This document shows, in pieces, positions 1-8,993 of a stretch of DNA of 64,000 bases. Positions within the stretch are counted from its first letter, which is position 1. Every line of letters starts with the position of its first letter. The position numbers and the translations under genes are program-made. The DNA is from Pedobacter sp. MR2016-24 (GTDB taxonomy: Bacteria; Bacteroidota; Bacteroidia; Sphingobacteriales; Sphingobacteriaceae): contig NZ_JAPIVO010000007.1 in NCBI RefSeq assembly GCF_026239655.1, forward strand, positions 124,001 to 188,000. Direction: 5' to 3'. The notes under the pieces were generated by a model. That model did no database searches, was not told the origin of the DNA, and saw only the letters and a list, made by a program, of their open reading frames with translations.

Positions 1-545
1 TTTTTCGTGAGCCTTACAACCGATTCAACCAGCACAGTAAACTCGATAAAAGCTTCATCTACCACGAAAACCGTCTCCGGATTCCCAATGATCAAATCAG
101 GAAGCCAGTCGATCGCAGCCCCTGTTGGATTATTAGGGTTACAAATAAAGAGCACATCGGTCTCCAACGCCATATCGGGTCTCAAATCTTCCCATGCGAT
201 ATAACTGACCTGATGCTCATGCATCACACAGGCATCTTCGTATTCAGCAAATGCGGGAATCACAATAGCAGATTTTTTTCCCTTAAAAGTCTGTGCTATT
301 AAATAAATACTCTCCGTACTTCCATTCGCAACCAGAAACTGATCGCTATTCATGCCATAATGTGCAGCAATCTTATCAGTAAGGGATTCTCCTGTTACCT
401 CAGGATATTTATGAATTTTATCCCAATTAGCAAAAAGATGGCTCTTCAATCCGTCAGGAGAACCACCATACCAAACATTCGTACTAAAATCGGCCACAAT
501 TTGCTTATTGTGCCTGTATCCATCATCTCCGTGCCCGTTCAACAT
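1..545 (-). CDS. cobD: CobD-like threonine-phosphate decarboxylase / class I-II aminotransferase, 5' part only
   Basis: The reading frame runs from an ATG at 545 off the left edge, giving 181 residues with no stop. It is a PLP fold-type I aminotransferase of the HisC/CobD group: a VANGSTE segment near residue 70, the CNPNNPTG motif that holds the PLP ring, and DEAFIEF, the aspartate that contacts the pyridine nitrogen. The PLP lysine would lie beyond the edge. CobD makes (R)-1-aminopropan-2-ol phosphate from threonine phosphate for the nucleotide loop of cobalamin. The start lies 4 bases after the cobQ stop, so the two are co-transcribed, which favours CobD over histidinol-phosphate aminotransferase. 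HisC cannot be excluded without the C-terminus. Confidence 0.82.
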   Translation of the reverse strand, partial: MLNGHGDDGYRHNKQIVADFSTNVWYGGSPDGLKSHLFANWDKIHKYPEVTGESLTDKIAAHYGMNSDQFLVANGSTESIYLIAQTFKGKKSAIVIPAFAEYEDACVMHEHQVSYIAWEDLRPDMALETDVLFICNPNNPTGAAIDWLPDLIIGNPETVFVVDEAFIEFTVLVESVVRLTK

Positions 546-549
546 GACC

Positions 550-2028
550 TTAATATTTTATAGATTGATATACCTGGTCAATATCCAGATTGGCCCGCAA
601 TAATGCGGCGAGCTGATCGTATTGATGCGCTTTAAATTCCTCGTAATCGGTTGCTTCTATTCGCACATCCGTATAGGGCGCAATGAGGTCGTCAATAACC
701 AGCTGATTATCTAAAATACCATGTAAATAAGTTCCCCAGCATTTATCAGACAGCAAATAGCCATCGGTTTTACCATCTTCAAAATAATTAAGCGGCTGCA
801 TAACGGTGAGTGCTGTGCTCTCTCCCATATGTATTTCATAACCTTTGCAGCATTCCTCACGGTTACGATAGCTAAAGCTGCACTGTCTTGTAATTTTTTC
901 CGCTAATAATACAGTCTTAACGGGCAGGATCCCCAATCCGGCTACCTCGGTAATAGCAGATTCTATCTGTAGCGGATCACTGACTGACTCGCCTAACATC
1001 TGGTAGCCGCCACAAATACCTATTACCGTTTTCCCCTTTTTAAAAGCGCTGGTAATAGCTGCCGCTAATCCATTATTCTTTAGTGTGATCAGATCTTCTA
1101 TCGTATTTTTGCTGCCTGGTAAAATAATGATATCCGCATTTTTCAGTCCTTCGCTGGTAGCAGTATAATATAAATTCACCCTGGGATCTTTTTCCAAACG
1201 ATCAAAATCCGTGAAGTTAGACATCCGCCCCAGCAGAACCACGGCAATATTAACCTTGCCATCAACTGAATTACGCTGCTTTTGCTGTAAAGCAACAGCA
1301 TCTTCTTCCTCAATAAAAATGTCCCTGAAATATGGAACCACTCCAATCACCGGTACTCCGCACAGTTCTTCAATTATTCTTCTGCCATCATCAAACAAAC
1401 GTGCATCTCCTCTGAATTTATTAATGATAATGCCTTTTATACAAGCTCTTTCTTCGGGTTCAAGCAATAATAGCGTACCATACAGACTGCCGAAAACTCC
1501 CCCTTTATCAATATCAGCAATTAAATAGGTCGCAGCACCCGCAGCTATGGCCATCCGCATATTGGTAATATCCCTTTTTTTTAAATTCAGTTCCGAAATA
1601 CTGCCGGCCCCCTCCATTACTATAGGTGAGTAACGTGAAGAAAGCCGATTGAACGCAAGCTTCACCTCTTCAAATAAAATAGCACGGTCGTCCGACATAA
1701 AATAGGCTGCGGCCGACTGGTTACCGATCGACTTACCATTGAGTATCACCTGGGAAGATTGATCAGTGGTTGGTTTTAACAGTACCGGGTTCATATCTGT
1801 ATGACAGGGAATCCCGGCCGCTTCTGCCTGTACGGCCTGGGCCCTTCCTATTTCGAGTCCCTCTGGCGTTGCATAACTATTGAGCGACATGTTCTGCGCT
1901 TTAAATGGTGCCGGAGCATAGCCATCCTGTTTAAAAATTCTGCAGAAGCCGGCTGTGATTACACTTTTGCCTACATCAGAAGAGGTGCCTACAAACATCA
2001 CCGGCCGCATTTGTTGCTGATTTTCCAT
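550..2028 (-). CDS. cobQ: Cobyric acid synthase CobQ/CbiP
   Basis: Glutamine-dependent amidation of four side chains of adenosylcobyrinic acid a,c-diamide, in the cytoplasm, late in cobalamin synthesis. The 492-residue product has the family's usual length. The N-terminal ATPase domain begins with the P-loop variant GTSSDVGKS (residues 14-22), followed by APFKAQNMSLNSYAT. The C-terminal class I glutamine amidotransferase domain carries ICGGYQMLG with the nucleophile near Cys339 and YLHGILDN with the histidine near 436. I start at ATG 2028; an in-frame TTG lies three codons upstream. The cobD-like gene follows 4 bases downstream. No cobalamin riboswitch is visible upstream, but a perfect 16 bp palindrome is (2114-2129). 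Confidence 0.95.
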   Translation of the reverse strand: MENQQQMRPVMFVGTSSDVGKSVITAGFCRIFKQDGYAPAPFKAQNMSLNSYATPEGLEIGRAQAVQAEAAGIPCHTDMNPVLLKPTTDQSSQVILNGKSIGNQSAAAYFMSDDRAILFEEVKLAFNRLSSRYSPIVMEGAGSISELNLKKRDITNMRMAIAAGAATYLIADIDKGGVFGSLYGTLLLLEPEERACIKGIIINKFRGDARLFDDGRRIIEELCGVPVIGVVPYFRDIFIEEEDAVALQQKQRNSVDGKVNIAVVLLGRMSNFTDFDRLEKDPRVNLYYTATSEGLKNADIIILPGSKNTIEDLITLKNNGLAAAITSAFKKGKTVIGICGGYQMLGESVSDPLQIESAITEVAGLGILPVKTVLLAEKITRQCSFSYRNREECCKGYEIHMGESTALTVMQPLNYFEDGKTDGYLLSDKCWGTYLHGILDNQLVIDDLIAPYTDVRIEATDYEEFKAHQYDQLAALLRANLDIDQVYQSIKY

Positions 2029-2113
2029 CTTGTGCAATCATACGTTTTTATCTTAAAGCAGACAAGAGCTGAATCCAGCATTTCATTATTTTTTTCAGCA
2101 TAGAGGGTTGCAG

Positions 2114-2129
2114 TTACAGATATCTGTAA
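2114..2129. promoter_or_regulatory. 16 bp perfect palindrome upstream of cobQ
   Basis: TTACAGATATCTGTAA reads the same on both strands. It sits 86 bp upstream of the cobQ ATG in the 271 bp gap between cobQ and the next gene. Its length and position suit a dimeric repressor or activator site. The bound protein is unknown, and no clear promoter box was found with it. Confidence 0.35.
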
Positions 2130-2299
2130 ACGATAGCTCATATGTACCTGTCATCAATTTGAAGATTAACAGGACCGTCAGGTAAAATATCAATCAAACT
2201 ATCGTCGATATCATTTATATATGAATGTTTCCGCCTCAGTGGATGGGAAGTTGTTTCCAATACGGATTAACCGGGCTTCGTTGTAATAAGGGAATAAAT

Positions 2300-3493
2300 T
2301 TAATGCGGTTCGTATTGGTATACAATACGGTAAGGTATATTTTTCAATTGAGCTGAAATTTGACCTATGCCCAGATCTTCCAGTTCGGGCGTAGGTTCAC
2401 ATAGTGAATAAACCTTTCCTTTGTATACAATCGGCTCACCTACCGGTTTACTGAACTCCACTGCCATTGTGATATGTGTTGGGTATAAAAGAGCGATCAT
2501 AGGAAGATTATAGATTTCTTTTACGAGATAAAAAAATAGTGCTGCACGGTCATCACAATCACTATAAGCTGACATTAACGTTTCCTGGGGTGACATGCGC
2601 CTTTCTTTTCCGAAATTCTCCTGGTCGTTCTCATATAAAAATGCATAGCGTGTAAAACGCATCAGGTAATCCACCCCTTTTTTCTCACTCATCCGGGCTA
2701 CATTTTTTTTAAGTAGCGGAATCAAAGAGCTATAAGTTTCTCTCGTCATCGGGATGTTAAAGTAACTTTCGAAGTCCACGCCGGGATAATTTGCAAATAC
2801 CGCCCGAATATTTGTATTCAGCTTGATACTAAAATGATAAGCTTTACGGTCGTAGACAAATTCAAGTTTCTTTTCAATATCCTGCGCAGGTTTAAAATCA
2901 GGCATGCGGGTAACTTTGTAGGAGAAAGCCTGATCTGCATTTGCTACGTTCATGTTAACAGGAACAGGAGGATCATCATTCAAATCTACCCTGGCATAGT
3001 CGTGGTAATTCAAACACATGTATTTTTTATCCCCGATCATAAAAAACGGAATATCTTCTATATCCTCGTCATTAAAAACATAAAAAATAATCTTCTGGTG
3101 CGATAAGGCCAGTCGCGCGTCGTAACCTGATTTAACCAGTATAAACCACTTGTAAAGTGTATATGCCGCATAATTCACTTCTTTAGGACAAAGTTCCTGT
3201 GCTACCCTTCGCACCAGCTGATAATATAACCAGTCATTGAGTTCATGCTGCTTTTTATAAAACAATAAAGAATCTAGCAAGGGATGAAAGTTAGCAGTGT
3301 TCAATTGCTCATAGCCATCGTGCAAAGCAACATCACTTACCTGTGATGGAAAGCGGATCAATAGTGTTGAATCCACTTGGATCTCAAAAATAGCTGTAAA
3401 AAAATCTACCCGCAGCTCTTTGGACTGTGTTTTAGCCGAAAGAAATGGAAATAAAAATACTAATGATAAAAGTAGATGTTTTAGCCTGCTCAT
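2300..3493 (-). CDS. Secreted transglutaminase-like protein
   Basis: A 397-residue protein with an N-terminal signal peptide (hydrophobic residues about 6-20, then AKTQS). The C-terminal third resembles the transglutaminase-like cysteine protease fold: SDCDDRA with a candidate nucleophile Cys313, PTHITMAVEF with His340, and a following CEPTPELED segment that could supply the acidic third residue. Bacteroidota proteins of this type commonly carry YSDCDDRA-like motifs and are exported, but their substrates are unknown. The N-terminal 250 residues show no family I recognise. It stands alone between cobQ and a divergently oriented lipoprotein gene. Hydrolase, transferase or inactive scaffold all remain possible. 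Confidence 0.62.
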   Translation of the reverse strand: MSRLKHLLLSLVFLFPFLSAKTQSKELRVDFFTAIFEIQVDSTLLIRFPSQVSDVALHDGYEQLNTANFHPLLDSLLFYKKQHELNDWLYYQLVRRVAQELCPKEVNYAAYTLYKWFILVKSGYDARLALSHQKIIFYVFNDEDIEDIPFFMIGDKKYMCLNYHDYARVDLNDDPPVPVNMNVANADQAFSYKVTRMPDFKPAQDIEKKLEFVYDRKAYHFSIKLNTNIRAVFANYPGVDFESYFNIPMTRETYSSLIPLLKKNVARMSEKKGVDYLMRFTRYAFLYENDQENFGKERRMSPQETLMSAYSDCDDRAALFFYLVKEIYNLPMIALLYPTHITMAVEFSKPVGEPIVYKGKVYSLCEPTPELEDLGIGQISAQLKNIPYRIVYQYEPH

Positions 3494-3787
3494 GGCCTGA
3501 TAATTTGGTTACATTAAATATACGTTTTTTTAACATCAAAATCATATAGAATATCAAGGGAACAGCCATATCACCTTTCCGATATGTACTAAAATCTATA
3601 CAACTATAGGGAATAATTTTGAGGAAAATCCGGATGCTTTAACAGCAGGATAACACACTGGCAATCTATTACATAAGCATATATGATGTTCAAATATTGA
3701 TTTTTTGCTGCTGCAATGGTTTAGTTATTGTAAAAAGACATTGTACGATAACATCATCGCACATACCTATAAAAAAAAATCATTACC

Positions 3788-4474
3788 ATGAAAACAAAAT
3801 CAATTTTTAAAACACTTTTAACGGGAACGGCAATTTTAACATTTGCAACGCTTATTTCTTCATGTAAAAAGAATGACGTGGATGAATCGGGCTCAGCTAA
3901 TTTAAAAGTAGTGAATGCAGCACCGAATTCTTCAGCACAAAGTTTTTTTCTGGCTAACAATACGGTGGTAGATGGTGGTCTTGATTTCGGAGATGCGACT
4001 GCTTATATTGCAGCGAACTCAGGAAATAACCTTGAAGCACAATTCAGAAACGCAGGAACAACAACAGCCTATGGAACAGGAAAATTTGACTTAGACAATG
4101 GACATTATTACACGGTATATTTAGCAGGAGACGGACAAAATTCGAGAGTTAAACTTTTTGAAGATGACCTTTCAGCTCCGCCAAGCGGACAGGCAAAAGT
4201 GAAATTCATTCACCTGAGCGACGCAGCACCAGCCAATATTGATATCAAAAACGGTGCTGGTGAGAACCTTGCTGTTAATCTTGCCCGTGATAATTCAAGT
4301 GCTTACTTAAATGTTGCACCTGGTATTCTCAGATTACAAGTTACCGCAACAGGAAGTCCTACCAGCATTGCTAACTTCGATCTTTCTGCTTTTACGGCTG
4401 GAAAAATTTACACTGTTTATGTCACAGGTTCTACCACTGCCAACATCAACGTAACACAGATCGTACATAACTAA
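3788..4474 (+). CDS. DUF4397 lipoprotein
   Basis: A 228-residue exported lipoprotein: basic N-terminus, hydrophobic stretch and lipobox LISSC with lipidated Cys26, followed by KKND. The body contains two related beta-rich units, LKVVNAAPNS near residue 38 and VKFIHLSDAAPANIDI near residue 138. The latter is the signature of DUF4397, a domain of bacterial cell-surface proteins without a known activity. Each unit ends in a Y-T-V-Y strand (YYTVYLAG, IYTVYVTG), supporting an internal duplication. The gene is monocistronic, with a terminator hairpin right after it. The role is unknown. Confidence 0.82.
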   Translation: MKTKSIFKTLLTGTAILTFATLISSCKKNDVDESGSANLKVVNAAPNSSAQSFFLANNTVVDGGLDFGDATAYIAANSGNNLEAQFRNAGTTTAYGTGKFDLDNGHYYTVYLAGDGQNSRVKLFEDDLSAPPSGQAKVKFIHLSDAAPANIDIKNGAGENLAVNLARDNSSAYLNVAPGILRLQVTATGSPTSIANFDLSAFTAGKIYTVYVTGSTTANINVTQIVHN

Positions 4475-4490
4475 TAGCTCATATATAACA

Positions 4491-4529
4491 AAAAGGGTCG
4501 GCTTCTTCGGAAGAGCGGCCCTTTTTTTA
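4491..4529 (+). terminator. Rho-independent terminator after the DUF4397 gene
   Basis: AAAAGGG(T)CGGCTTC and GAAGAGCGGCCCTTTTTTT form a GC-containing hairpin around a TTCG loop, followed by seven T. It lies 17 bases after the lipoprotein stop. Confidence 0.8.
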
Positions 4530-4571
4530 TTCGGAAATATATGGTATCTTCAATAAGCCAAATATTTCATT

Positions 4572-5000
4572 ATGAAAACAGTACAACAAATTATCGCTTC
4601 AAAATCAGCAGAAATATATGCTGTAGCCTCAATAACATCTGTCTTTGATGCACTCACAATGATGATGGATAAAAACATCAGTGCATTACTCATTATAGAC
4701 AATGAAGAACTGACCGGAATTTTTACAGAGAGGGATTACGCGAGAAAAGTAATTCTTCAGGGTAAGTCTTCCAAATCAGCGTTAATCCGGGAGGTAATGA
4801 CTCCAGATCCTGTCACTATAACGGCCGCTGATTCTATTGATTATTGCATGACGCTGATGACCAACAAACATATCAGGCACCTGCCGGTTGTCGAAGGAAA
4901 GAAAATAATTGCCATGGTATCTATCGGAGATATTGTAAAATTCATCATTGAAGACCAAAAGCAAATTATTTCCCAGCTGGAAAGTTATATTCATCAATAA
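4572..5000 (+). CDS. CBS-domain pair protein
   Basis: A 142-residue cytoplasmic protein consisting almost entirely of two CBS motifs (about residues 8-65 and 75-132). Each has the usual pattern, for example ALLIIDNEELTGIFTERDYAR and the second-unit HIRHLPVVEGKKIIAMVSIGDIV. Stand-alone CBS pairs bind adenine nucleotides or SAM and act as regulatory modules. No effector domain is attached here, so the partner is unknown. It is a single gene between two terminators. Confidence 0.85.
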   Translation: MKTVQQIIASKSAEIYAVASITSVFDALTMMMDKNISALLIIDNEELTGIFTERDYARKVILQGKSSKSALIREVMTPDPVTITAADSIDYCMTLMTNKHIRHLPVVEGKKIIAMVSIGDIVKFIIEDQKQIISQLESYIHQ

Positions 5001-5039
5001 AATCATAGCGCCTTTACCACAGTAGAAGCGCTATGATTT
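5000..5039. terminator. Bidirectional terminator between convergent genes
   Basis: AAATCATAGCG (5000-5010) and its reverse complement CGCTATGATTT (5029-5039) form an 11 bp stem with flanking A and T runs on both strands. It separates the plus-strand CBS gene from the minus-strand TonB receptor gene. Confidence 0.75.
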
Positions 5040-5055
5040 ATTTGATTACGTCTTA

Positions 5056-7362
5056 TTAAAATAGATACTTAAAACCAAAACCAGCATAACCATTGCGCTT
5101 TGGTGAGGGATTGAAATAGGCTGGTTGTGCACCAGCAAATCCCACCGCATTTAATGAGACTATGGAACTATAAGCTTCATTAAAAATATTGTCTATCCCC
5201 CCATAGATATTCAGTTCGAAAGACTTACCCAGCCTTTTCTTGTAGCCTAGCTTTGAATTAAGCAACTGGTATGAAGGGTTATATGCTGTGTTTCCATCAT
5301 TTAGCGGCATTTTATCATTGAAATAATAATTCATATAGATATATATGCCATATTGCGTTTCAAAATCGATCCCGCCGTTAAACACCCATGGCGATACACC
5401 GGTCAGCTCATTACCATCAAAATTTGCGGTTACCTCATTATTGGCATTCAATATTTTATAATCTTTGAACTTGAAATCCGAGTAAGTTAGCGCAACAAAA
5501 GGTCTTAAACTTAAAACCTGGTTATTGTCTTCCGGTCTCAAAATCTGCCATGACACTGCCAGTTCTGCACCATCATGTGTAGTTTTACCTGCATTATTGT
5601 AGATGGTAATCCCCTGCTGAACCGACTGTCCGATCAGTTCTCCCTTCATGTCCATTTTAAATACTGCCAGATCATAACTCAACCTTGAGCCAGGAACATT
5701 CCCTTTGGCATTGATCTCATAATTAATTCCTTTCTCCGCCTGTAATAAGGGGTTGATCGAACCGTCCACATTTTTCACTTCCGAACTGGAGGGCGGAGAG
5801 AAACCAGAACTTACACTTGCATGTAAAGTCAATGCCTCCGCGAAGTTATGACTAATCGCAACTCTGGGCGTTGCCTGCGGTTTAAACCTTTTTATTCCAC
5901 TTTGTGCAGGTAAGATATAATTTGAAACATCATACTTCAAGCTGTTATAACTAATACCAAAGGTGAGTAACGTTTTGTCATCCAGTTTGGTCTCAGATTG
6001 ATAAAATAGGGAATAAAGTGTATTCCGGTAATCTATATTTGCTATGATAGCACCTTCTGCACCTTTATTGTTAACATATTGCGTGCCTTTCGTCAATCCC
6101 TCATTAAATTCCCCACCTATAATAAATTGTGTTGGTAATACGGAGAAACCCGGATTATAACTAAATCGGCTACGACCACCATAACTCTGGTAAAAATTAC
6201 GAAGATATGCGTAAGGCAAAGGATGGTTTAGATCATAAGAATAGGTAAATACACTTGTACTATTTGAAAACTGATCATTGATCTGGTATTGCTGACCTAA
6301 TCCTATCCTTGTCCATGTCTGGTAACGTCCGGCCTGTTTATCAAGATTACTGGCGTTAGCCTGTTCCGGATTTACTGCCACCTGATCTGCGGTCAGAGCT
6401 CCCGGGATCTGTGAGTTTTGAGTGGTGCGGTTTAACAATAACGTAATAATCCTTTTTTTATCTGGAAACAGCTGGAAATTACCGGACAGAAATCTTCTGC
6501 TGTCATTACTACGATCTCTGTAACCATCATATTCCTGCCATCCATAAGAAACATAACTGTTGATTTTATCACCACCATTCCGGTAGGTCATGGCCAGTTT
6601 ATGTAATCCATAACTACCTGCCAGACCTACTGCTTCAAGACTCTGTTCCTGGTAAGGAGAGCGCTGAAGTTGAAAATTGATTACTCCACCGGTGCCCGCC
6701 CCATATATACTCGATGCCGGTCCTTTGATTACTTCTGCCCTGCCGATACTATTTACATCCAAGGCTTCGATACGGGTGGTACCATCTGCCTCCGTTACTG
6801 GAATATCATTTAAGTATATTTTAATATTTCTGATGCCAAAAGAAGAGCGCACACCATTTCCGCGGATGGAGATCCTTGCTTCAGAGAGTGTACTCTGGTC
6901 CATTCTTACACCCGGAACAGCATTCAATGCTGCCTGAAAAGAGACTCCACTCCCACGGTTGATATCTTTTCCTGTGATCAGTGCAATGGAACCGGCGGTT
7001 TCTTTTTTTGTCCTGTTTCCGGCAAAACCTGTTACCCGCACCTCATTGAGGTTTGCCTCATCAGCATCCAGCTGAATGTTGAGCAGCCCGTTTTGTTTTT
7101 TATAACTGATAACTTGCGTTTTAAAACCTATCAGCACAATTTTTAGTTCCTGACTGGTATCGTTTGCTGGCAATTCAAAATAACCCTTTTTGTCTGACAC
7201 CGTTAAAGTCTGGTCGTCGATAGTCTTAATGCTTGCACCGCCTAATGCCTGTTTAGTCTGTGAATCGTATATCATACCTTTTACAGGTATATATTGTGCC
7301 TGTGCTGCATGAAATAAAAACACGCAGATAACAGACAGCATAAAATAGCTGAATAACTTCAT
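5056..7362 (-). CDS. TonB-dependent outer-membrane receptor
   Basis: A 768-residue outer-membrane receptor. A signal peptide (about residues 1-22, ending AAQAQ) is followed by a carboxypeptidase-regulatory-like beta-sandwich (about 26-105), a plug domain (about 115-230, with VIKGPASSIYGAGTGGVINFQL-type residues) and a 22-strand barrel ending in F (GFGFKYLF). It is shorter than SusC-type receptors and has no SusD partner, so it is of the siderophore/metal-complex class rather than the glycan class (family-based inference). The small cysteine-motif gene lies 118 bases upstream on the same strand and is probably co-transcribed. The substrate may be an iron or copper chelate, but nothing in the sequence fixes it. 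Confidence 0.88.
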   Translation of the reverse strand: MKLFSYFMLSVICVFLFHAAQAQYIPVKGMIYDSQTKQALGGASIKTIDDQTLTVSDKKGYFELPANDTSQELKIVLIGFKTQVISYKKQNGLLNIQLDADEANLNEVRVTGFAGNRTKKETAGSIALITGKDINRGSGVSFQAALNAVPGVRMDQSTLSEARISIRGNGVRSSFGIRNIKIYLNDIPVTEADGTTRIEALDVNSIGRAEVIKGPASSIYGAGTGGVINFQLQRSPYQEQSLEAVGLAGSYGLHKLAMTYRNGGDKINSYVSYGWQEYDGYRDRSNDSRRFLSGNFQLFPDKKRIITLLLNRTTQNSQIPGALTADQVAVNPEQANASNLDKQAGRYQTWTRIGLGQQYQINDQFSNSTSVFTYSYDLNHPLPYAYLRNFYQSYGGRSRFSYNPGFSVLPTQFIIGGEFNEGLTKGTQYVNNKGAEGAIIANIDYRNTLYSLFYQSETKLDDKTLLTFGISYNSLKYDVSNYILPAQSGIKRFKPQATPRVAISHNFAEALTLHASVSSGFSPPSSSEVKNVDGSINPLLQAEKGINYEINAKGNVPGSRLSYDLAVFKMDMKGELIGQSVQQGITIYNNAGKTTHDGAELAVSWQILRPEDNNQVLSLRPFVALTYSDFKFKDYKILNANNEVTANFDGNELTGVSPWVFNGGIDFETQYGIYIYMNYYFNDKMPLNDGNTAYNPSYQLLNSKLGYKKRLGKSFELNIYGGIDNIFNEAYSSIVSLNAVGFAGAQPAYFNPSPKRNGYAGFGFKYLF

Positions 7363-7480
7363 TATTATATTTAAATAGTAAAAATCCTGATTATAAATAT
7401 CAGCCCATCTATGCGTACAAAAATGGATGCTGTATTAAGAAAATGGTAGCGGCATCGCCGCTTGCCTTAATAAAAAATGA

Positions 7481-7849
7481 TCAGGCCTTTGGTGGCTGAA
7501 AGATATCAGCAATATGCTGAGATAAACAAAAGGAGGATTCAGCAGGATATCCCTTAACAAAATCAAAGGAATGAGGTTTAAGTGATAAAGACGCTGTAAT
7601 TATAGCTTGCTGGAAAAAGCCTCTCTGGTTTTCACGTTCGCGACTTTTTTCTTTTTCTTCCGCTTGTTTGAGTTTACGCATCAGGTAACATTTACCGTTA
7701 CAGTGCAGTTGTGGCTTGTCTCTGTTAACGCATAACTCGGAAACGATATATTTCTGGTTCAGTTCAAAGCCGGCATATACAAAAAGCTGACTGCTATTTG
7801 CAACAATTGTGGCTAGAATTAAAAAATAAGCAATAACGCTCCTGGACAT
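7481..7849 (-). CDS. Small exported protein with a C-x8-C-x3-C metal-site-like motif
   Basis: A 122-residue protein with an N-terminal hydrophobic segment (about residues 5-20) that could be a signal peptide or anchor. Then comes a compact cysteine motif: LCVNRDKPQLHCNGKCYLMRKL, of which the key residues are C-V-N, H-C-N-G-K-C. A highly charged helix (KQAEEKEKSRE) follows. I have seen this kind of motif in short Bacteroidota proteins next to TonB receptors, without an assigned function. The His/Cys spacing suggests metal or thiol chemistry. It is the first gene of a two-gene unit with the TonB receptor downstream. Confidence 0.6.
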   Translation of the reverse strand: MSRSVIAYFLILATIVANSSQLFVYAGFELNQKYIVSELCVNRDKPQLHCNGKCYLMRKLKQAEEKEKSRERENQRGFFQQAIITASLSLKPHSFDFVKGYPAESSFCLSQHIADIFQPPKA

Positions 7850-7890
7850 GCCGGCAAAGATAGGACATCATGTTAAAAAAAAGCCCCGTT

Positions 7891-8067
7891 TTAAGATTTC
7901 TTTTTAGGAACCTTAGCCCCTTCTTTCTTCGCTTCCGAAAGTCCGATTGCTATTGCCTGTTTTTTAGAAGTTACTTTCTTTCCGCTACCTGATTTCAGTT
8001 TTCCTTCTTTCATTTCATGCATCACTTCTTCTACTTTCTCTCCCGCTTTTTTTGAATACCTGGCCAT
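7891..8067 (-). CDS. DUF6496 small basic protein
   Basis: A 58-residue protein starting MARYSKKAGEKVEEVMHEMK and ending VPKKKS. It is lysine-rich and continues with KLKSGSGKKV and KQAIAIGLSEAKKEGAKV, the typical pattern of DUF6496, a family of short, probably cytoplasmic basic proteins of unknown role in Bacteroidota and Proteobacteria. DNA binding is possible from its charge but not shown. It is an isolated gene with its own start ATG at 8067, followed by an unrelated gene. Confidence 0.82.
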   Translation of the reverse strand: MARYSKKAGEKVEEVMHEMKEGKLKSGSGKKVTSKKQAIAIGLSEAKKEGAKVPKKKS

Positions 8068-8206
8068 TTTATAATGAGTTAGTTTGAAACAGAAGATTAA
8101 ACAAAGCCATTGTTATAGTGTTTCATTTTTTTATGATAAAGGGCTAAAGCATATACTTAAATCAAATTAATATCCATTTTAATCCAATATCTATCCATAT
8201 TATTTA

Positions 8207-8214
8207 TAGATTTG
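8207..8214 (+). promoter_or_regulatory. -7 box of the ECF sigma gene
   Basis: TAGATTTG matches the Bacteroidota TAnnTTTG box exactly and lies 17 bases before the sigma-factor ATG. No TTG was found at the expected -33 distance. Confidence 0.4.
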
Positions 8215-8230
8215 ATTTATAAGGGTTAGC

Positions 8231-8800
8231 ATGTATCAGGATAGTTTTCATTCCGCAGAAGACACCACACTTCTGCTACAATTGAGCGAGGGAAGCAAAC
8301 ACGCTTTTGATATTTTATATGATAAATATTGGCAACAGGTATATAATGCTGCCTATAAACGTATAAATAAATCTGAGCAGGCACAAGATATTGCGCAGGA
8401 TGTTTTTGTGCAGTTATGGATCAGGGGTAATCAATCTCCGATAGAGAATTTGCCCGCCTATTTATTTGTTGCAGCCAGGAATAGTGTCTTCAAACACCTG
8501 GAAAAAGAAGGCAAATACTCCGCATTACCTGAAACAGCAGAACAACTCGAAGATCCTTTAGACAGAGCAGATGCAGATTTATTGCATGAAGAATTTCTAA
8601 AGGCATTTAATGAACTGGTCGATGCACTTCCCGCACAGCAGCGCATTATTTTCAAAATGCGCTTTGAAGAAGACCTGAATAGTCAGCAAATTGCGGATTT
8701 GCTGGAAATATCTCCAAAAACAGTACGCAATCAACTTGGAAAAGCACTAAGTAAATTAAGATCATCGCTTTTTCTATATTTCCTGTTAAATATGATCTGA
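8231..8800 (+). CDS. ECF RNA polymerase sigma factor
   Basis: A 189-residue sigma-70 family factor of the extracytoplasmic-function type. Region 2 spans about residues 20-90 (AFDILYDKYWQQVYNAAY, then AQDIAQDVFVQLW, the core-binding and -10 recognition segments). Region 4 spans about 128-180 (LPAQQRIIFKMRFEEDLNSQQIADLL helix-turn-helix). Bacteroidota members of this kind are paired with a FecR anti-sigma factor, which here begins 193 bases downstream, and with a SusC carrying an STN domain. It is therefore expected to transcribe the uptake locus 10348-21554 when released. Confidence 0.92.
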   Translation: MYQDSFHSAEDTTLLLQLSEGSKHAFDILYDKYWQQVYNAAYKRINKSEQAQDIAQDVFVQLWIRGNQSPIENLPAYLFVAARNSVFKHLEKEGKYSALPETAEQLEDPLDRADADLLHEEFLKAFNELVDALPAQQRIIFKMRFEEDLNSQQIADLLEISPKTVRNQLGKALSKLRSSLFLYFLLNMI

Positions 8801-8993
8801 TTGAAAAGGACAGCTTGTAATTACTGGAAAAGTTTAGATAATTTCTTTTATTCCTATCTATATTCTCCTTTCACCATCAAAAAAAAAGCAATTCCGCGTA
8901 CTTAAATACGACTTAGAAAAGAAAATTAAAAATATTTTCAAATTGCATGGGCTATTTTGAAAATTCTGACTCATGTATGTATAAAGCACAGAC

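Noticed and set aside
2029..2299. Possible cobalamin riboswitch upstream of cobQ (TCCACTGAGG on the minus strand looks a little like a core box)
   Set aside because: The conserved B12-box and the ordered core segments are not present; only one short resemblance was found.
3754..3960. 68-codon antisense ORF over the DUF4397 lipoprotein start
   Set aside because: It lies opposite the signal peptide of a clear gene and has no own features.
7448..7462. AGCGGC-ATC-GCCGCT palindrome between the cysteine-motif gene and the TonB receptor
   Set aside because: Considered as a repetitive extragenic element, but it occurs only once in the window and has no T run; too small to call.
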